NCBI RefSeq assembly: GCF_003473485.1
Contig: NC_053045.1
Coordinates: 52,122,494 to 52,186,493, forward strand
Source: Medicago truncatula
Taxonomy: Eukaryota > Streptophyta > Magnoliopsida > Fabales > Fabaceae
Reading direction: 5' to 3'
Length of the DNA: 64,000 bases
A model generated the notes under the pieces. That model worked only from the letters and a program-made list of their open reading frames with translations, was not told where the DNA came from and did no database searches. Shown here one piece after another: positions 1-12,370 of the stretch. Position numbers and translations under genes: made by a program. How positions within the stretch are numbered: position 1 is the first letter of the stretch; every line of letters begins with the position of its first letter.

Positions 1-1
1 T

Positions 2-2671
2 GAAGATAGTTGGTTATGGCACTATAGATTTGGTCATCTCAATTTTAGAGGTCTTAATCAATTGGTTGATAAAGAAATGATTCTGGGAGTTCCTAAAATT
101 GAGATACCTAACACAGTCTGTGGTACTTGCTTGTTGGGAAAGCAACCAAGAAGTGCATTCAGTTCAAGTTCAGCAAGTAGATCAAAGGAGCTGCTTAATG
201 TTGTATATTCAGATGTGTGTGGTCCTTTAGAGGTTCCTTCATTAGGAGGAAACAAATATTTCATCAGTTTTGTTGATGAGTTTAGCAGAAAACTCTGGTT
301 ATATTTGATCAAGGCCAAAAGTGAAGCATTTGATATGTTCCAGAAGTTTAAAATCTTAGTTGAAAAACAGAGTGGTAAATCCATTAAGATTTTAAGAACT
401 GATGGTGGTGGAGAGTATACCTCAAAGGTGTTTGAGAAGTTTTGTGAAGACAATGGCATTGTACATGAAGTCACTGCTCCTTATACTCCACAACACAATG
501 GTTTGGCTGAAAGAAGGAATAGAAGCCTGCTTGACATGACCAGAAGTATGCTAAAGATGAAGAAGATGCCTAATACATTTTGGGGAGAAGCAGTAAGAAC
601 TGCAGCATACATCTTAAACAGATGTCCCACTAAGAAACTTAATCAAATTCCTGAAGAAATTTGGTTAGGATGCAAGCAGTCAGCAAAACACTTAAGAGTG
701 TTTGGTTCATTGTGCTATATGCATATCCCTGATGCAAAGAGAAGGAAGTTGGGGGATAAGAGTGAACCTATGATACTGGTTGGCTATCATGAGACAGGTG
801 CATACAGATTGTATCATCCTCTGAATCACTCTATAGTGATTAGTAGAGATGTAAAAATCTGTGAAAATGAAGCATGGGATTGGACTAAGAAAGAGAAGAG
901 TTCCAGTCACACAATTCCCACAATAATTGAAGATGATGATCAAGTTGAACAAGTTCAACTTGATACTGAAGTTCAACCTGAAGTGCATGTTGAAGAGAAT
1001 CAAGTCACAAGAACTTCAGTTAGACAGAGATTTGCTTCAACTAGATTAGCTGGACATGAAGTTATTCCAGATAATGTAGTTAATGAAGAAGGGGAATTTG
1101 TTCATTTTGCACTATTAGCAGATGCAGAACCAATCAATTATGAAGCAGCATTGAATGAAGATGTATGGAAGAATGCTATGATTGAGGAGTTGAATTCAAT
1201 CAACAGAAACAACACATGGAAGTTGATTGAACTGCCTGCTAGTAAGAAACCAATAGATGTGAAGTGGGTTTTCAAATTGAAACTGAAGCCAAATGGTGAA
1301 GTAGCCAAGTACAAAGCAAGATTAGTGGCTAGGGGATTCATGCAGAAGGCTGGTATGGATTACTTTGAAGTATATGCTCCAGTTGCTAGATTGGAAACTG
1401 TGAGATTGATAGTTGCTATAGCTTGTGGAAGAAACTGGCCAATGCATCATTTGGATGTAAAATCTGCTTTTCTAAATGGTCCTTTAGATGAAGAAGTGTA
1501 TGTGACACAGTCACCAGGTTTCAAAATCAAAGGGAAAGAGGATATGGTGTACAGATTACACAAAGCTCTCTATGGATTGAAACAGGCACCAAGAGCTTGG
1601 AACAAGAGAATTGACAGCTTTCTTGTGAAGCAAGAATTTGTTAAATGCAAGTCTGAGTATGGTGTATATGTGAAGAAAGGAAGTGAAGGTAATCAACTAC
1701 TCATCTGTCTTTATGTTGATGATTTGATAGTGACTGGTAGTGATATGAATGAGATAGAAGCATTCAAATCACATATGATGGGTGAGTTTGAAATGTCAGA
1801 TTTAGGAAAATTGACATACTTTCTAGGCATGGAATTTACTGAAGTTGCAGAGGGATTGGTGATGCATCAAAAGAAGTATGCATCTGACATATTGAAAAGG
1901 TTCAATATGATGAGCTGCAATCCATCATCATCACCAGCTGAGACAAATGTAAAACTGGTAATGAATGAAGATGAAGAACCTGTGAATCCTACATTGTTCA
2001 AGCAAATTGTTGGTTCACTGAGGTATCTATGTAATAGTAGGCCTGATATTGCATATGCAGTTGGCATAATCAGTAGATTCATGAGTGAACCAAGAGTCTC
2101 TCACCTGCTAGCAGCCAAAAGAGTGATGAGATACATCAAAGGAACACTGCAGTATGGTATTCTATTTCCTAAATGTTTGAATGATAGTTCTATGGAACTG
2201 ATGGTATATTCTGATGCTGATTGGTGTGGAGACAGACAAGATAGAAAGAGCACTTCAGGGTACCTATTCAAGTTTATGAATGCTCCAATTTCATGGTGTG
2301 CTAAGAAGCAACCAGTTGTAGCATTGTCAACCTGTGAATCTGAGTATATTGCAGGGTGTATGGCAGCATGTCAGGCAATATGGCTTGAAAATATACTCAA
2401 GGAGATGGAGATAGAGGTTAGCAGACCTATAGAATTGCTCATAGACAACAAATCTGCTATAAGCTTAGCAAGAAATCCAGTTCTGCATGGAAGAAGCAAG
2501 CATATAGAAGCCAAGTTCCATTTTCTGAGGGAGCAAGTGAACAAGGGAGCACTTCAGATTGTTCATTGTTCTACTAAGCTGCAGCTTGCAGACATATTCA
2601 CTAAGGCATTGAAGGTTGACAGATTCATCAAGCTCAGAAGCTTGATTGGAATGAAGGAAGTGGAAACTTGA
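2..2671 (+). CDS. copia polyprotein, C-terminal part (integrase, reverse transcriptase, RNase H)
   Basis: The frame is open from base 2; the true start is outside the window. The first residues carry the H-x4-H (HYRFGH) and C-x2-C (CGTC) zinc-binding pairs of the GAG-pre-integrase/integrase N-terminus. The integrase core follows with its D-D-E residues in [15 protein letters not shown] and NGLAERRN. The reverse transcriptase begins near VKWVFKLK, has the PVARLETVR and [10 protein letters not shown] blocks, and has the catalytic YVDD in [10 protein letters not shown]. RNase H shows [18 protein letters not shown] and DNKSAI, and the protein ends near LADIFTKAL as copia polyproteins usually do. 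The product copies element RNA into cDNA and integrates it. All visible catalytic residues are retained, so the protein could be functional; the missing gag/protease half decides whether the element is autonomous. Confidence 0.95.
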   Translation, partial: EDSWLWHYRFGHLNFRGLNQLVDKEMILGVPKIEIPNTVCGTCLLGKQPRSAFSSSSASRSKELLNVVYSDVCGPLEVPSLGGNKYFISFVDEFSRKLWLYLIKAKSEAFDMFQKFKILVEKQSGKSIKILRTDGGGEYTSKVFEKFCEDNGIVHEVTAPYTPQHNGLAERRNRSLLDMTRSMLKMKKMPNTFWGEAVRTAAYILNRCPTKKLNQIPEEIWLGCKQSAKHLRVFGSLCYMHIPDAKRRKLGDKSEPMILVGYHETGAYRLYHPLNHSIVISRDVKICENEAWDWTKKEKSSSHTIPTIIEDDDQVEQVQLDTEVQPEVHVEENQVTRTSVRQRFASTRLAGHEVIPDNVVNEEGEFVHFALLADAEPINYEAALNEDVWKNAMIEELNSINRNNTWKLIELPASKKPIDVKWVFKLKLKPNGEVAKYKARLVARGFMQKAGMDYFEVYAPVARLETVRLIVAIACGRNWPMHHLDVKSAFLNGPLDEEVYVTQSPGFKIKGKEDMVYRLHKALYGLKQAPRAWNKRIDSFLVKQEFVKCKSEYGVYVKKGSEGNQLLICLYVDDLIVTGSDMNEIEAFKSHMMGEFEMSDLGKLTYFLGMEFTEVAEGLVMHQKKYASDILKRFNMMSCNPSSSPAETNVKLVMNEDEEPVNPTLFKQIVGSLRYLCNSRPDIAYAVGIISRFMSEPRVSHLLAAKRVMRYIKGTLQYGILFPKCLNDSSMELMVYSDADWCGDRQDRKSTSGYLFKFMNAPISWCAKKQPVVALSTCESEYIAGCMAACQAIWLENILKEMEIEVSRPIELLIDNKSAISLARNPVLHGRSKHIEAKFHFLREQVNKGALQIVHCSTKLQLADIFTKALKVDRFIKLRSLIGMKEVET

Positions 2672-2683
2672 ATTAAGGGAGGA

Positions 2684-3051
2684 TGTTAGTTTGTTTTAAT
2701 TCAAGTTTAGTTTCAGTGATAATCACAATCAGTGGTTAATCACAAGTTTGTTTTAGTTTGTTATGAAGTTTGTTACAAGTTTGTTAGAGGTTAGCAAATA
2801 AGGTTGTTAGAGTTTGTTACATTGCTTGTGCTTCAAGCAACGTTTAGACTTGTATATAAGACCATTATCTTGTACATTCATAAGTAGAATCAATAAAGAT
2901 CATTTACAATTTCATCATAACTTTCTTCTCTCTCAATTCTCTCTAATTCACATAAAACCTTAGAATCAGAAACTGCTTCTGAACTGCTTCTGAACAGTGC
3001 TTCTGAACTAGCTTCTGAACAAGCTTCCGCTTCTGATTTTCTGCGCTATCA
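2684..3051 (+). repeat. 3' LTR of the copia element
   Basis: A purine tract (attaagggagga, 2672-2683) directly follows the polyprotein stop, and the LTR starts TGTTAG at 2684. I place the end at ctatca (3051), giving 368 bp with TG..CA termini; the right end is the less certain one. A TATA-like tgtatataag lies at 2851-2860 and an AATAAA at 2892-2897, as expected for U3/R. The 3' part holds about five tandem copies of a gcttctgaac decamer (about 2974-3040). Confidence 0.8.
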
Positions 3052-4575
3052 AATTCTACTCCTCTGCTAGCATAGGCAACAAAGTGAAATAATGACTTCT
3101 AACGCGAGACATCTGTAAAATAATCATTCCAATGAAATTCTACCCAACAGAGGCTAAACCACACAAGTTCATGGGATCTTTATAATGGAAGAAACACATC
3201 GCTGACCTTATGCGATCCATCCACCCACCCATCAGCCCTTATGACTCGAGTTCGAGTATCTACTATCTTCCATTCCTTACCTAATTGTTTGCCTTATACT
3301 CATGAACCCCCAAACCTCCATGTACTAAGAACCAGACCACTTCTAGTCAGCCTTCTAAAAAAGCCCAACACACAACACAAAACCCACAATTAAATCCAAA
3401 GCATGCTTCAGACATAATTGAAAACTGCTGACAGCAGCAAAATTATAAACTGTTAAATATTCCATGCAATGCACAAAAAGGTTAAAAAAAATTGAAAATT
3501 TAACCTGAGTATAAATAATTTAGATGCTGAATTGTTTTAGCAAAAGATGAATCAACGGTTCCAAGACGATTAATTGTGTATAAATAATTTACACAGACGA
3601 TCATCTCCCCGTACATTGCACAGTTACCCATCCTAGGACGTCATACATGAATCAGCTTAAGAGAAGGATCAAGGGACTTCAAAATAAATATCTAGTAAAA
3701 GTTACATACCTCATGATCACGACCCTCAGCAGCAATAAACAACCCGCCAACATATACCAACGGACAACAATACTAAGCTGTAAAAGATATAACAAGAAGC
3801 AAACACCACCAACCAAAAAGCAGTAACACACAAATCACCAAGTGTTATTCTGGCAATGAAGTAGTAAATTATCATGAATTCCCCGATAGAACCTTATATT
3901 CTCCTATCTGCAAATTCCCATTCCCTGGCTACTGCTATGTCGAATTTCTCTCTATTACAAAGCCCTGCCTCAAGGAATGAATGTAGTATGCAACCTCTAG
4001 GGCTCATTTGAGAGTGCCCTCAACTGTCTCAAGTCTGACCTGATTCTCACTGTTTTCTATTTATTACATTCGGTTACAGCAGCAGTTAGTTACAATTGGT
4101 TAGTTTCCCCCTAAATCTGCCCATCAATATAAAAATGGTGAACAAATAATAAGTCAACATGGATATGCAGATCTCACACACACACACAAGTGTTTGAGAA
4201 AAATGGTTGGGGAGAGGGGAAGAGAATGACATAGAGTTGAATTCAATTTCTTCAAGATGCCCAAAGGATCCCACATGACAAAAGTTAAATTAAGATGCTT
4301 CAAATTCACCATGGAGTTACTTCTTCTCCATGGAACTACAATGCCACTCTATCACCACTCCTACTAATAAGTCACAGGAAAGAACAAGATACCCATAATA
4401 TGCATTATTTGGGCATAATAATCCAAACTTGTTACAAATCCAAGATACTAGCAATAACAGGTAAACATACAGAGTGAACTAAGGTCCGACTCTTGAAACA
4501 TAGTACGACGACTAGCCTACTATAGGATGATTGCCATCACACGAGTGGGAAATGAACATCTTCAGAATCATCAAA
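3052..4575. other. intergenic DNA, no supported gene
   Basis: AT-rich sequence between the copia LTR and the 3' end of the minus-strand gene. No long open frame and no recognisable domain. A short minus-strand stretch near 3709-3763 is open and bordered by plausible splice sites but is too short to call. Part of 4086-4575 is probably 3' untranslated or flanking sequence of the gene at 4576-6021. Confidence 0.5.
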
Positions 4576-6021
4576 CTAATCGTCTTCAGAATCATCATTC
4601 GCATCTGCTGATTTCCACTTCGGCACATCAGAGCTCAGCTCCTCCAAGGTTGAAATGTCCTCAGATTCTTTGCCTTTTCCTCCTGCATGAATCAATAATC
4701 ATGCGGCACATTCAAATTCTAAACAAGCACTCAATTGAATTTAACTAATCATAATGAAACAATCTTAAATCTGAAACAAATGAAATCAGAAAAAACAAAA
4801 ATACCCCGGGGGGAACGTCGTTTGAGCATGGTCTCCTCCATTGCTTGGAGGATGAAATCTCCATCAGAAAATTTTGTCTTTATCGGCTTTGGTTGGTCCT
4901 CATCTGCATCAATAATTATTAATCAGACAAGCACGCACACAATTGAATTGAACAAACTATAATTAAGAAACGTTATTATTAGTAAATTAAGCAAATGAAA
5001 TCAATCAGGAAGAACAATAATAACGACCGAAAATCTCTCTTTGAGTTTCCATTTCAAATAAAATTCAAATTAAAGACATGCACACAGTTGAATTGAACTA
5101 ATCATGATGAAACATTGTCAAATAAAATCAGAAAGAACAATAATACCTTTGATTTTCCAGTTTGAAATGTCGTAGTCGTCAAAATCTTCTTCATTTTCTG
5201 TAAATGCATCAATCAATAACAATTACCAGACACATTCTAAACACATGAAGAAACATCCTTAAATCAGAAAAAACAGTAATACCAAATTCTTCATCCCGCT
5301 CATCATAGTTGTCCTCAAATTGTTCTTCTTTTGTTTTTTCTGCATCGATCAATAATAATAATATTAATTACCCAAAACATTATAAACATTAACAAATGAA
5401 ATAAGTCAGAAAGAAGAGTAGTAATACTTCCGTAGAAATAGTGGAAATCATCAGGGGTCATGTATTTGATGGAGTTTGACTTGTCTTTGAACACATAATA
5501 TTCTCCTTCTACTGTTACTGCATCATTAGCATCCATCAATCAATCAATTAATCAAACATTAATTACCAACAACAACACATTCAAAAATCATAATGAAACA
5601 TTCTAAATTCAAACAAATGAAATCAGAAAGAACATCCTTGAATTCATTTTCTAATTTTTCTTTTCTTTTTTGTGCGTGATGAAACATTAAAAAATGAAAT
5701 ATGCCAGCAAGAAGAGTAGTAATACTTTCATAATCAAAGCCATAATCTGATGATTTGGGTCCCTCCGCCAGTTTATCAGAGCTCATGAAATCGTCTTTTC
5801 TCTTCTTCGACTTTGGAAATTCCTCAGATTCTTCTTCTGCATCAATAATCATTAATCAGCCAAAGGAATTTTAAACACGCACAAATTGAACTAATCGTCA
5901 TGATAGAAAGAACATTATTATTAATAAATTAAGCACGCAAACGAAATCAATCAGAGAGAACAATGATGATACCACTGCGACTGAGAATCTGTTTCGGCTC
6001 CCTCAGACTCGGATTCACCAT
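4576..6021 (-). CDS. unrecognised acidic protein encoded by seven small phase-1 exons
   Basis: I do not recognise the family. Exons in transcript order: 6021-5973, 5836-5726, 5517-5428, 5339-5283, 5197-5147, 4903-4805, 4682-4576; total 564 nt, 187 aa. Every internal junction is GT-AG and phase 1, and all five internal exons (111, 90, 57, 51, 99 nt) are multiples of three, so any could be skipped or duplicated without breaking the frame. The start ATG at 6021 is the first one downstream of a TATA box; the stop is TAG at 4578-4576. The protein is rich in Asp/Glu, with a basic patch KSKKRKDD near residue 26 that resembles a nuclear localisation signal, and ends in an acidic tail (NDDSEDD). The introns share the same start (gtatta.tgttctttctga) and the same end (attgatgcag), which suggests repeated duplication of one exon-intron unit. 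The gene model is strong by splice logic but has no homology support. Confidence 0.65.
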
Positions 6022-6122
6022 TGGAATTTGAACTACGAATATGTTGTTGCTTCTCACAAATATTTTGAGTTCGTGAGAATATTTTGTTGGTTGTTGTTCT
6101 CTAGGGTTTTTGTTTTTAGGTT

Positions 6123-6134
6123 TCTATATATAGT
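6123..6134 (-). promoter_or_regulatory. TATA box of the seven-exon gene
   Basis: On the minus strand the sequence reads actatatatagaaa, about 105 bp upstream of the proposed ATG at 6021, followed by an A/C-rich leader. Position and sequence fit a plant TATA box; no experimental support. Confidence 0.5.
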
Positions 6135-7175
6135 ATCAAATTAGATAACGGGCTTTGTAGTTAAATTGGACTAATTATATATATATATTACCCTCATTCT
6201 TCTTCGTGACTTATTGTGAGAGATCCGTTGAATTCCTTACACTTGTGAATTAATTTGGTGTTTCTTTGATTCTCTCATTTAAATATGCATACAGGCATGA
6301 GTGTTAATATTAATTCTATCGAATCTTGTGCTACAAGTCATGTTGAGATTAACACTAAAAATGAATGAAGTGATTGTAGAGAATCGAGTGATGCAGGCTT
6401 CTATGAAAATTTAATTTCCAAAATAATCCTTTACTCAATAAGTTTACGGTGTTATTTGTTTCAATGTTATACATCTAGCAAGAATAACTATCGCTGCATT
6501 AAGTGTTTATGCTTTTATGTGGCCGGTATTTCTAGTCCTGCTTCTTAATAGTTTTACTCTCACTCTGATTTGCAGGTGTCTGGAGGAAGGAGCAGAGTTC
6601 CAGTCAAGTTGTCAGGTGTCAAGTGCTTGAAAGAGTTCATCATGAGAGGTGAAGTGAAAGTTGGTGAGGAAAGTTTTTTGAAAAGAATGCGATCATCAGA
6701 TAAGTGCAGTTTATCTCTATCGAGTACATTCTCACAAATGTGTCATTAGCCACCATCATCAGTGTTCTCACTACTCTCACCATCCACATTATCCTCTAAG
6801 AACTTTAAATAGTGATCAGGGGTTGACTATCTCCAATACGTCTCCATTTTGGCAATACCAATGTCCTTATTTTGCATTTGATAACCAGACTATACAGTTT
6901 ATACTCAAGATTTGGAATGAGACCTGAATCACCATTTTTTGGCATCTTATTTGTTCAATGATTTATCTTGACAAATTCATTGCAACGTGTCCTATTTTTT
7001 CTTCTCTGACTCTCGTATTCTTTCCACAATACTTGTATTGAACAAAATATGAATATGAATTACAAACAATCAAAAGAAGAGATTGGGATGCCCAACAAAA
7101 GAAGTCTTAAGCTACGAGAATTCACAAGAAAGTTGGTAAAATCACTAAAATGGGGAATATGAATTAAAAGTAGAT
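6135..7175. other. intergenic DNA with one possible exon remnant
   Basis: Mostly AT-rich. On the plus strand 6576-6650 an acceptor-like tttgcag is followed by a stretch that reads V-S-G-G-R-S-R-V-P-V-K-L-S-G-V-K and then a donor-like gtgaag; composition is less AT-rich than its surroundings. It may be a relic of a captured or dead gene; I cannot name it. Confidence 0.25.
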
Positions 7176-7270
7176 ACACCCTCCGGTGACATATAATGAA
7201 GACTACACACATCATTAATTCAATGTATCTAAAAAGTGAATTTTTGCTTATATTAGTGACAGGAGGGTGT
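7176..7270. mobile_element. Stowaway-like MITE, short degenerate copy
   Basis: Ends are inverted copies of acaccctcc..ggtgac / gtgacaggagggtgt, a diverged form of the CTCCCTCC terminus. The next bases inside both ends (atataat / atatta) also pair. About 95 bp. Confidence 0.6.
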
Positions 7271-7956
7271 AGATGATAGTATTACCTTTAATTACTTATA
7301 TTAATTCTCTTTGACTTATTTTATTAAGAGTGTTTACTATGTAATTCTCTAATCTTCATACGAGTAAGACATGAGTTAAACAACTCTGCATTTTTTATTC
7401 CCATGCTAAAAGCTTAACCATCGTATGCTAAGAGCATCTTTAATCCCTTTGAAGTTCAACAAATTAGAAACATTCCCATTTCATTATGGTATGTTGGCAT
7501 TGGAAACATGATGGAAACTACTCTTGATGCCCATACCATCTCTTCTCCTGAGAGACACTAGGAGCGAAGATGCTCTCGAGTCATCCTACAGAAGAAGCCA
7601 AGACCTTTGGAAGGAAGTGTGGAGAGCCACTGTACTTAATAGTGTGACGAATTTCCTTTAGATACCAGACATAAATATATTCCCGACCAAATTAATCTAG
7701 AAAGAAAGGTTGTAAAATTGGAAACACTTTGTCCAATCCGCCTCATTCAAGAGGAGTTTCAAGACCATCTATTTATGCGGGGGCGGTTTCACTGCCCGGG
7801 CTCAACCGATAATTTTTGCACATTAGACCCAACCCAAAAGCCAATTAACACACTTACAAAAAGAAAATTTTGGACAATCTGAAAATTCTCTCACGCAAAT
7901 AGGTCTCGGAATTTTATTTAGCACACTATTGACGGGTTCATCTCTCTTATTTTAAT

Positions 7957-8787
7957 GGATTAATTGTCAAATTGACTCTGTAAATAAATTATGTCTGAAA
8001 AATGACCCTTGAAAATACAAAACATATATTCTAGCATTGTAACTTGAATTTCTTCTTATTTTTGACCACCTTGTAATATACGTGCAGTCTAAAAATGTGA
8101 CCTACGTGTTGAATTTTTTCATTATTTTTTTCATACATGTTTAGCACGAAATATAGTTTTACGTAAAAAAATTAAATTTCTTCAACCAGGGATAAATTAA
8201 TTATGAATTTTTATTCTCTCATAATTATGAATTTCTTAAATAATTAATAATTAAAGACTACAAAATTTCATTGTGAAAGTTCTTATTATGTTCTAGTCAT
8301 GTCTAACGGAACTAAATTTGACTTGTGAGTATACGCTTACGCGGAATAAAATTTCAATTTTGCATGTTTTGGTTGAAAAATCAAAATAAATTTAAACGAC
8401 TTCGAAATGCTATGAAACTTTACAGATCCTTTTTATGTATTTTTATAGATGTCTCTGCAAATAATGAGCTCAAAATTCGATTTATAGGTTGAGATTTCCA
8501 TTGTTTTGTTTTTTGAGCTTTTGACACTTTAAAAATTCATAATTAATTTGTCGTTTGTCAAAAATTTATAAATTTTTTGTGTAAAGCCATATTTTAACGT
8601 TCTTAACTCGCCTCTAACAAATCATGAAAAAATTCAATCTCTTGATTGCTTTTTTGGACTTCGCGTATATTACAGGGTTATAAATAATAAAAATCTCGAA
8701 TTGCATGGTCAGAATACATGTTATTTAATTACAGGGTCAATTTTCAGACTTCACGCATATTACATGATCAATTTCAATTAATAATCC
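7957..8787. mobile_element. Mutator-like TIR element, non-autonomous
   Basis: 831 bp. The left 150 bp or so (ggattaattgtcaaattgac...) pairs with the reverse complement of the right end (ggattattaattgaaattga...). It is flanked by tattttaat (7948-7956) and tattttaaa (8788-8796), a 9-bp duplication with one mismatch. The TIRs contain alternating gaccctgtaa / gaccatgcaa blocks. No coding potential inside. Long TIRs with a 9-bp duplication point to the Mutator superfamily. Confidence 0.7.
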
Positions 8788-8974
8788 TATTTTAAATTGT
8801 ACTTTTGTTGACAAAATGATAAACCTCTTTTATTTCGATTTTTTTAATTAAAATTAAAATTAAAAAAAATGTTTCAATTTATAACTGTTGATATATTATG
8901 TCACATGTGAATTTGCGATAAATTTTTTGCCCGGCTCCATAAATTTCCTGACTCCGCCGCTGGATTTATGCACT

Positions 8975-9551
8975 GTGCTGCGATTCAGCAGCTGTGGTTC
9001 ACAACCACATCATATCACCCTCAATGCTGGGCTCCTCAAATGGCTTACAAGAAAGGATCAATTGGCAACTCAACTATTCTACATAACCCTTTGGAAAACT
9101 TCGAAGTTTAGGAATCAATTGATGTTCAACAATGAAAAGTTTACTGCCATCTTGATTGCAAGAGAGATCTCCGAGTTTAATGATGATTACAACGTTGTAA
9201 ACAAAAATGTGCCTACTCCAGAGTTCTACCTGTACATAGGCTGAAAACTAATGCTGATGCTGATTGTTTTGAATATTGTACTGGTTATGGTTTTGTGTGC
9301 GCAACTTTGTAGGTCCTGTGACCTTTTGCGGCTACAAGGAAGGAAACGAAACGATCGCAATATCTCCTTTGATGGCTGAAGCACTGGCCTTGACACGGTG
9401 TTTGCAACATGTTCAGCAACAAAAATTTCACAATTTGATCATTGAGACGGATGTTGAAATTGTAAAACACTGCTTTGGTGGACAAGTGAAGCATGCTGAC
9501 ATTGATCATTTAATATTCTGGACTTTAAGGAAATACTACTGCAGCACATAG
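8975..9551 (+). pseudogene. RNase H-like (RVT_3) domain remnant of a LINE-type gene
   Basis: Broken coding remnant on the plus strand in at least two frames with stops near 9241 and 9315. The first part reads like the linker found before plant RVT_3 domains (WKTSKFRNQLMFNN), and the second like the RNase H-type core, with ISPLMAEALALTRCLQ and IIETDVEIV at the usual positions of the catalytic Glu and Asp. These domains occur at the C-terminus of plant LINE ORF2 or as stand-alone retro-derived genes. Dead copy. Confidence 0.65.
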
Positions 9552-10196
9552 CATGCCATAACTCTTTATGCTGAAAAATGTCTTTAAGAAATCATCTATT
9601 GAATGTGTTAAAAATAAAAATAAAATAGAGCAAATGGTCAATTTAGCCCCCGACTCTGCACCTCGTTGTTACAGAGGTTCCTGACTCAGGATTAAATACA
9701 AAGAAGTCCCTGACTCTATACTTTTGTTATTACTTTAATCCCTAACGTTAAATAATTATGTTAAACAATGATGTGACATAAGTTTTACGATGACATGACA
9801 TATGATGTGTCACATAAACTTAAATGAAAGTAGTAAAATGGTCACTTTAGTCCTGAACCAAAAATCAATATCCCCAAATCAATATCCCAAAAAATCAATT
9901 TGATACAATTTAGCTGCTGATAAGTAAATCTGCACACAAAAACTATTCTTTCCTTGTTTAAATTTTACTTGGAATTTACAAAATTATAGCCTGTGGTCTA
10001 AATCTTATTTAAGTTCAGGGGAGTTAATGTTGGCACAAATTTCAATCTGCTAGATTACGAGCATTATTTCAAACAAGTTAGAAAACTCGAGCACTTAATG
10101 AATATAAACTAGATGGATCATATGAATTAGTTTCTCATCATTTCTAGAAGTGGGATAAACTCATTTTAGAGGAGCCAACCCCTTAGAAATGTATGA
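9552..10196. other. repeat-derived intergenic DNA
   Basis: 9625-9860 carries the gtccctgactc.. / ggtcactttagtcctg style of sequence seen in Mutator-like TIRs, but I found no matching inverted partner, so it is probably half an element. The rest shows nothing recognisable. Confidence 0.4.
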
Positions 10197-10205
10197 TAAA
10201 AGTTT

Positions 10206-11657
10206 GGCTTAATATATCTCCCGGTCCTTTAACTTATTTTATTTTTTCAGTTTGATCTCTTAACTATTAAGTGTTTCAATTTGGTTCCACAACTCTTCTG
10301 CCGTTTATTATTTTGGTCATCTCCGTTAGTTTTTAATCCTAAATATCTAAGGTGAAACAATATTATAGGTGGTCCACCATAGATCTTAATAGATTTTTAA
10401 TTTTAACTCTTTGATCCTTTTTCCTTTCATTTCTTCATCATCTTCAATAACATCTACATATACCTTCATCAATCTTCAACAATTAAAACCCAGAAATAAA
10501 AAAAAAATATAAAATTTGTTTATCATCTTCAAAACAATTAAATTAAATTCTTCATCATCTTCTCAAATTTAAGAAAAGAAAGATTAAAAACAACAATGTC
10601 AGCCATCATTTTTTCTTCTCTTTTTTTTTTTCTTCTAGAAAAATGCTTCTTCCTGAATCACCATACCATCATGTCCTTCACTCTCTTAACACCAAAACCC
10701 AAAGCCTAATCACTCTATTCTCTTCCCAAAAAATTTGATATCGATTTTGAACTCAAATCCATAACCCATATTATTAATACCCATTCTCAATTCCTTCCTC
10801 AAGGACGCCTCCATCGTCAACACCACCACCACCACTCTCTATTACCACAACCTTAAATCTCGTCTCTACTTCAATGAAACCCTCCATTTAAATTCTCAAA
10901 ATTCCAACAACAATTTCATTTTTCAGAATTCAAAATTCTCAATTCTCACAATTTCCCAGAATTCGAAATTCCTATTTCTCACAATTTCATTTTTCTGCAG
11001 TATACAAATTCGAAAATGAAGAAGACGGTTCTTTTCTCAGTATTTGAAAATCCACACAAGGTTTTATTTTCCCTTCATTTTTATGTTTATGGGTATACGA
11101 TGAAATTTTATAGAGAATTGAAAATTTTGAAAGTTATTTATGAAAGGAACAAGAAGAGGAAACCACACAAGGATACTAATAGAGATTGAAACTTTGATGA
11201 TTTTGTTTTTGCATTTGGAGAAGATTATTAGAAGATGAAAAAGATTGTTGTTAGAAAATATGGAAATTGTTAAAAAAAAAATGGTGTTGCTGATGTGAGA
11301 GAGATGAAGGGGTGGAGGTGGGTGATAAATTGATTTTCTTCTTTTGGGTTTAAAAGTTGATTATTTAAGGGTTTTTTTTTCTGGTTTTTTCTGATTTTTT
11401 ATTTTTTTATGAATGTTGATGGAGATGAAGAAGAACAAAAAAGATTAGATGTTGGTGGTTCGGTGCTGTATACGATGGACTTGTAATCAAACAGTTGAAA
11501 TCAAATCAAAAATATTAGATATTAAATTAAAATACTAACAGAGAGGACCACAATAAGTAACAGAAGAATACATAAGGGACCAATTTGAGACGTTTCTTAA
11601 TAAGGGACCAAACTGAGAAAATAAAATAAGTTAAGGGACCGGAGGATGTATTAAGCC
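10206..11657. mobile_element. Mutator-like TIR element, 1.45 kb, possible gene capture
   Basis: The left end (ggcttaatatatctcccggt...) and the reverse complement of the right end (ggcttaatacatcctccggt...) match over about 130 bp. A perfect 9-bp duplication, taaaagttt, flanks it at 10197-10205 and 11658-11666. There is no transposase. The interior is less AT-rich than usual; on the plus strand around 10800-10920 a stretch reads like coding sequence (TLYYHNLKSRLYFNETLHL), which may be a captured host fragment as in Pack-MULEs. I cannot name the source gene. Confidence 0.85.
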
Positions 11658-11666
11658 TAAAAGTTT

Positions 11667-12365
11667 TAGTATTTAGTCAGGGATCATTAGATACAAATTA
11701 TAGCATATCATCAATAACAAAGAAAGATTAATAAATTGTGTAATTTGTTGTATGTTTAGGTTCATGAACGACCGCCATCAAGTTATGAGAGGAATAACTA
11801 GGTAGTTCCGTTTAGCGTTAGGTTTTCAGAGTACTGTTCTGAATGCTTGACCGTCTGATGGGATGACGTTTAAATAGCTAAACGGCCGAGGGCAAGGATC
11901 TCTCGTTGGGCTTAGCTAAATGGTTCAACCCACCACGTCCATTTAAAAAGAATAGCTCAATCACACATATTCATCAACTAATTTGTACTTAACACAATAG
12001 ACCATAATTTATAATATAATAATATTAACTTATAATAACTGATAATTGTCAATTATGATGATTAATTAAATAATTAATCTAACAATGTATACATGAGAAG
12101 AGAATACGGGGAAAACTAACTAGTTGTGACGAACGGTAGTAACTCGATGTAATAATTAAGGTTGTTATTTTGGTTGGTTTGTTTCCCCTACTCTCTTCAT
12201 CCACTTTTTGTAACTCACTTCGATAGAGGCGGAAAAGGGAAGGAATTGCCACATACAGGCCATAAGGAATTGCCACATATTCTGTTTATATTTTCTCCTC
12301 TCATCCCTGGCCGTCGTCGACTCGACCGCCACCGTCAGCGTTAAATTTTCTCCGACGGCCTCCTC
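11667..12365. other. intergenic or 5' flank of a disrupted gene
   Basis: AT-rich to about 12200, then a GC-richer stretch (12300-12365, ccgtcgtcgactcgaccgcc) that continues beyond the solo LTR at 13081. The GC shift suggests an exon or leader into which the LTR element jumped. Confidence 0.35.
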
Positions 12366-12370
12366 TCTAG

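Larger units (their letters stand above)
1..3051 (+). mobile_element. Ty1/copia LTR retrotransposon, 3' part
   Basis: The window opens inside a copia element. What is present, in order, is the end of the GAG-pre-integrase segment, integrase, reverse transcriptase, RNase H, a purine tract and a 3' LTR. The order integrase before reverse transcriptase is diagnostic of Ty1/copia. Gag, protease, the primer binding site and the 5' LTR lie left of the window. The reading frame has no stop or frameshift over 890 codons, so the insertion is probably young. The target duplication cannot be checked because the left end is missing. Confidence 0.95.

Noticed and set aside
3705..3775. Minus-strand stretch reading VYVGGLFIAAEGRDHE with splice-like borders
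   Set aside because: Only about 20 codons, preceded by a stop in frame, with no partner exons found; not enough for a gene.
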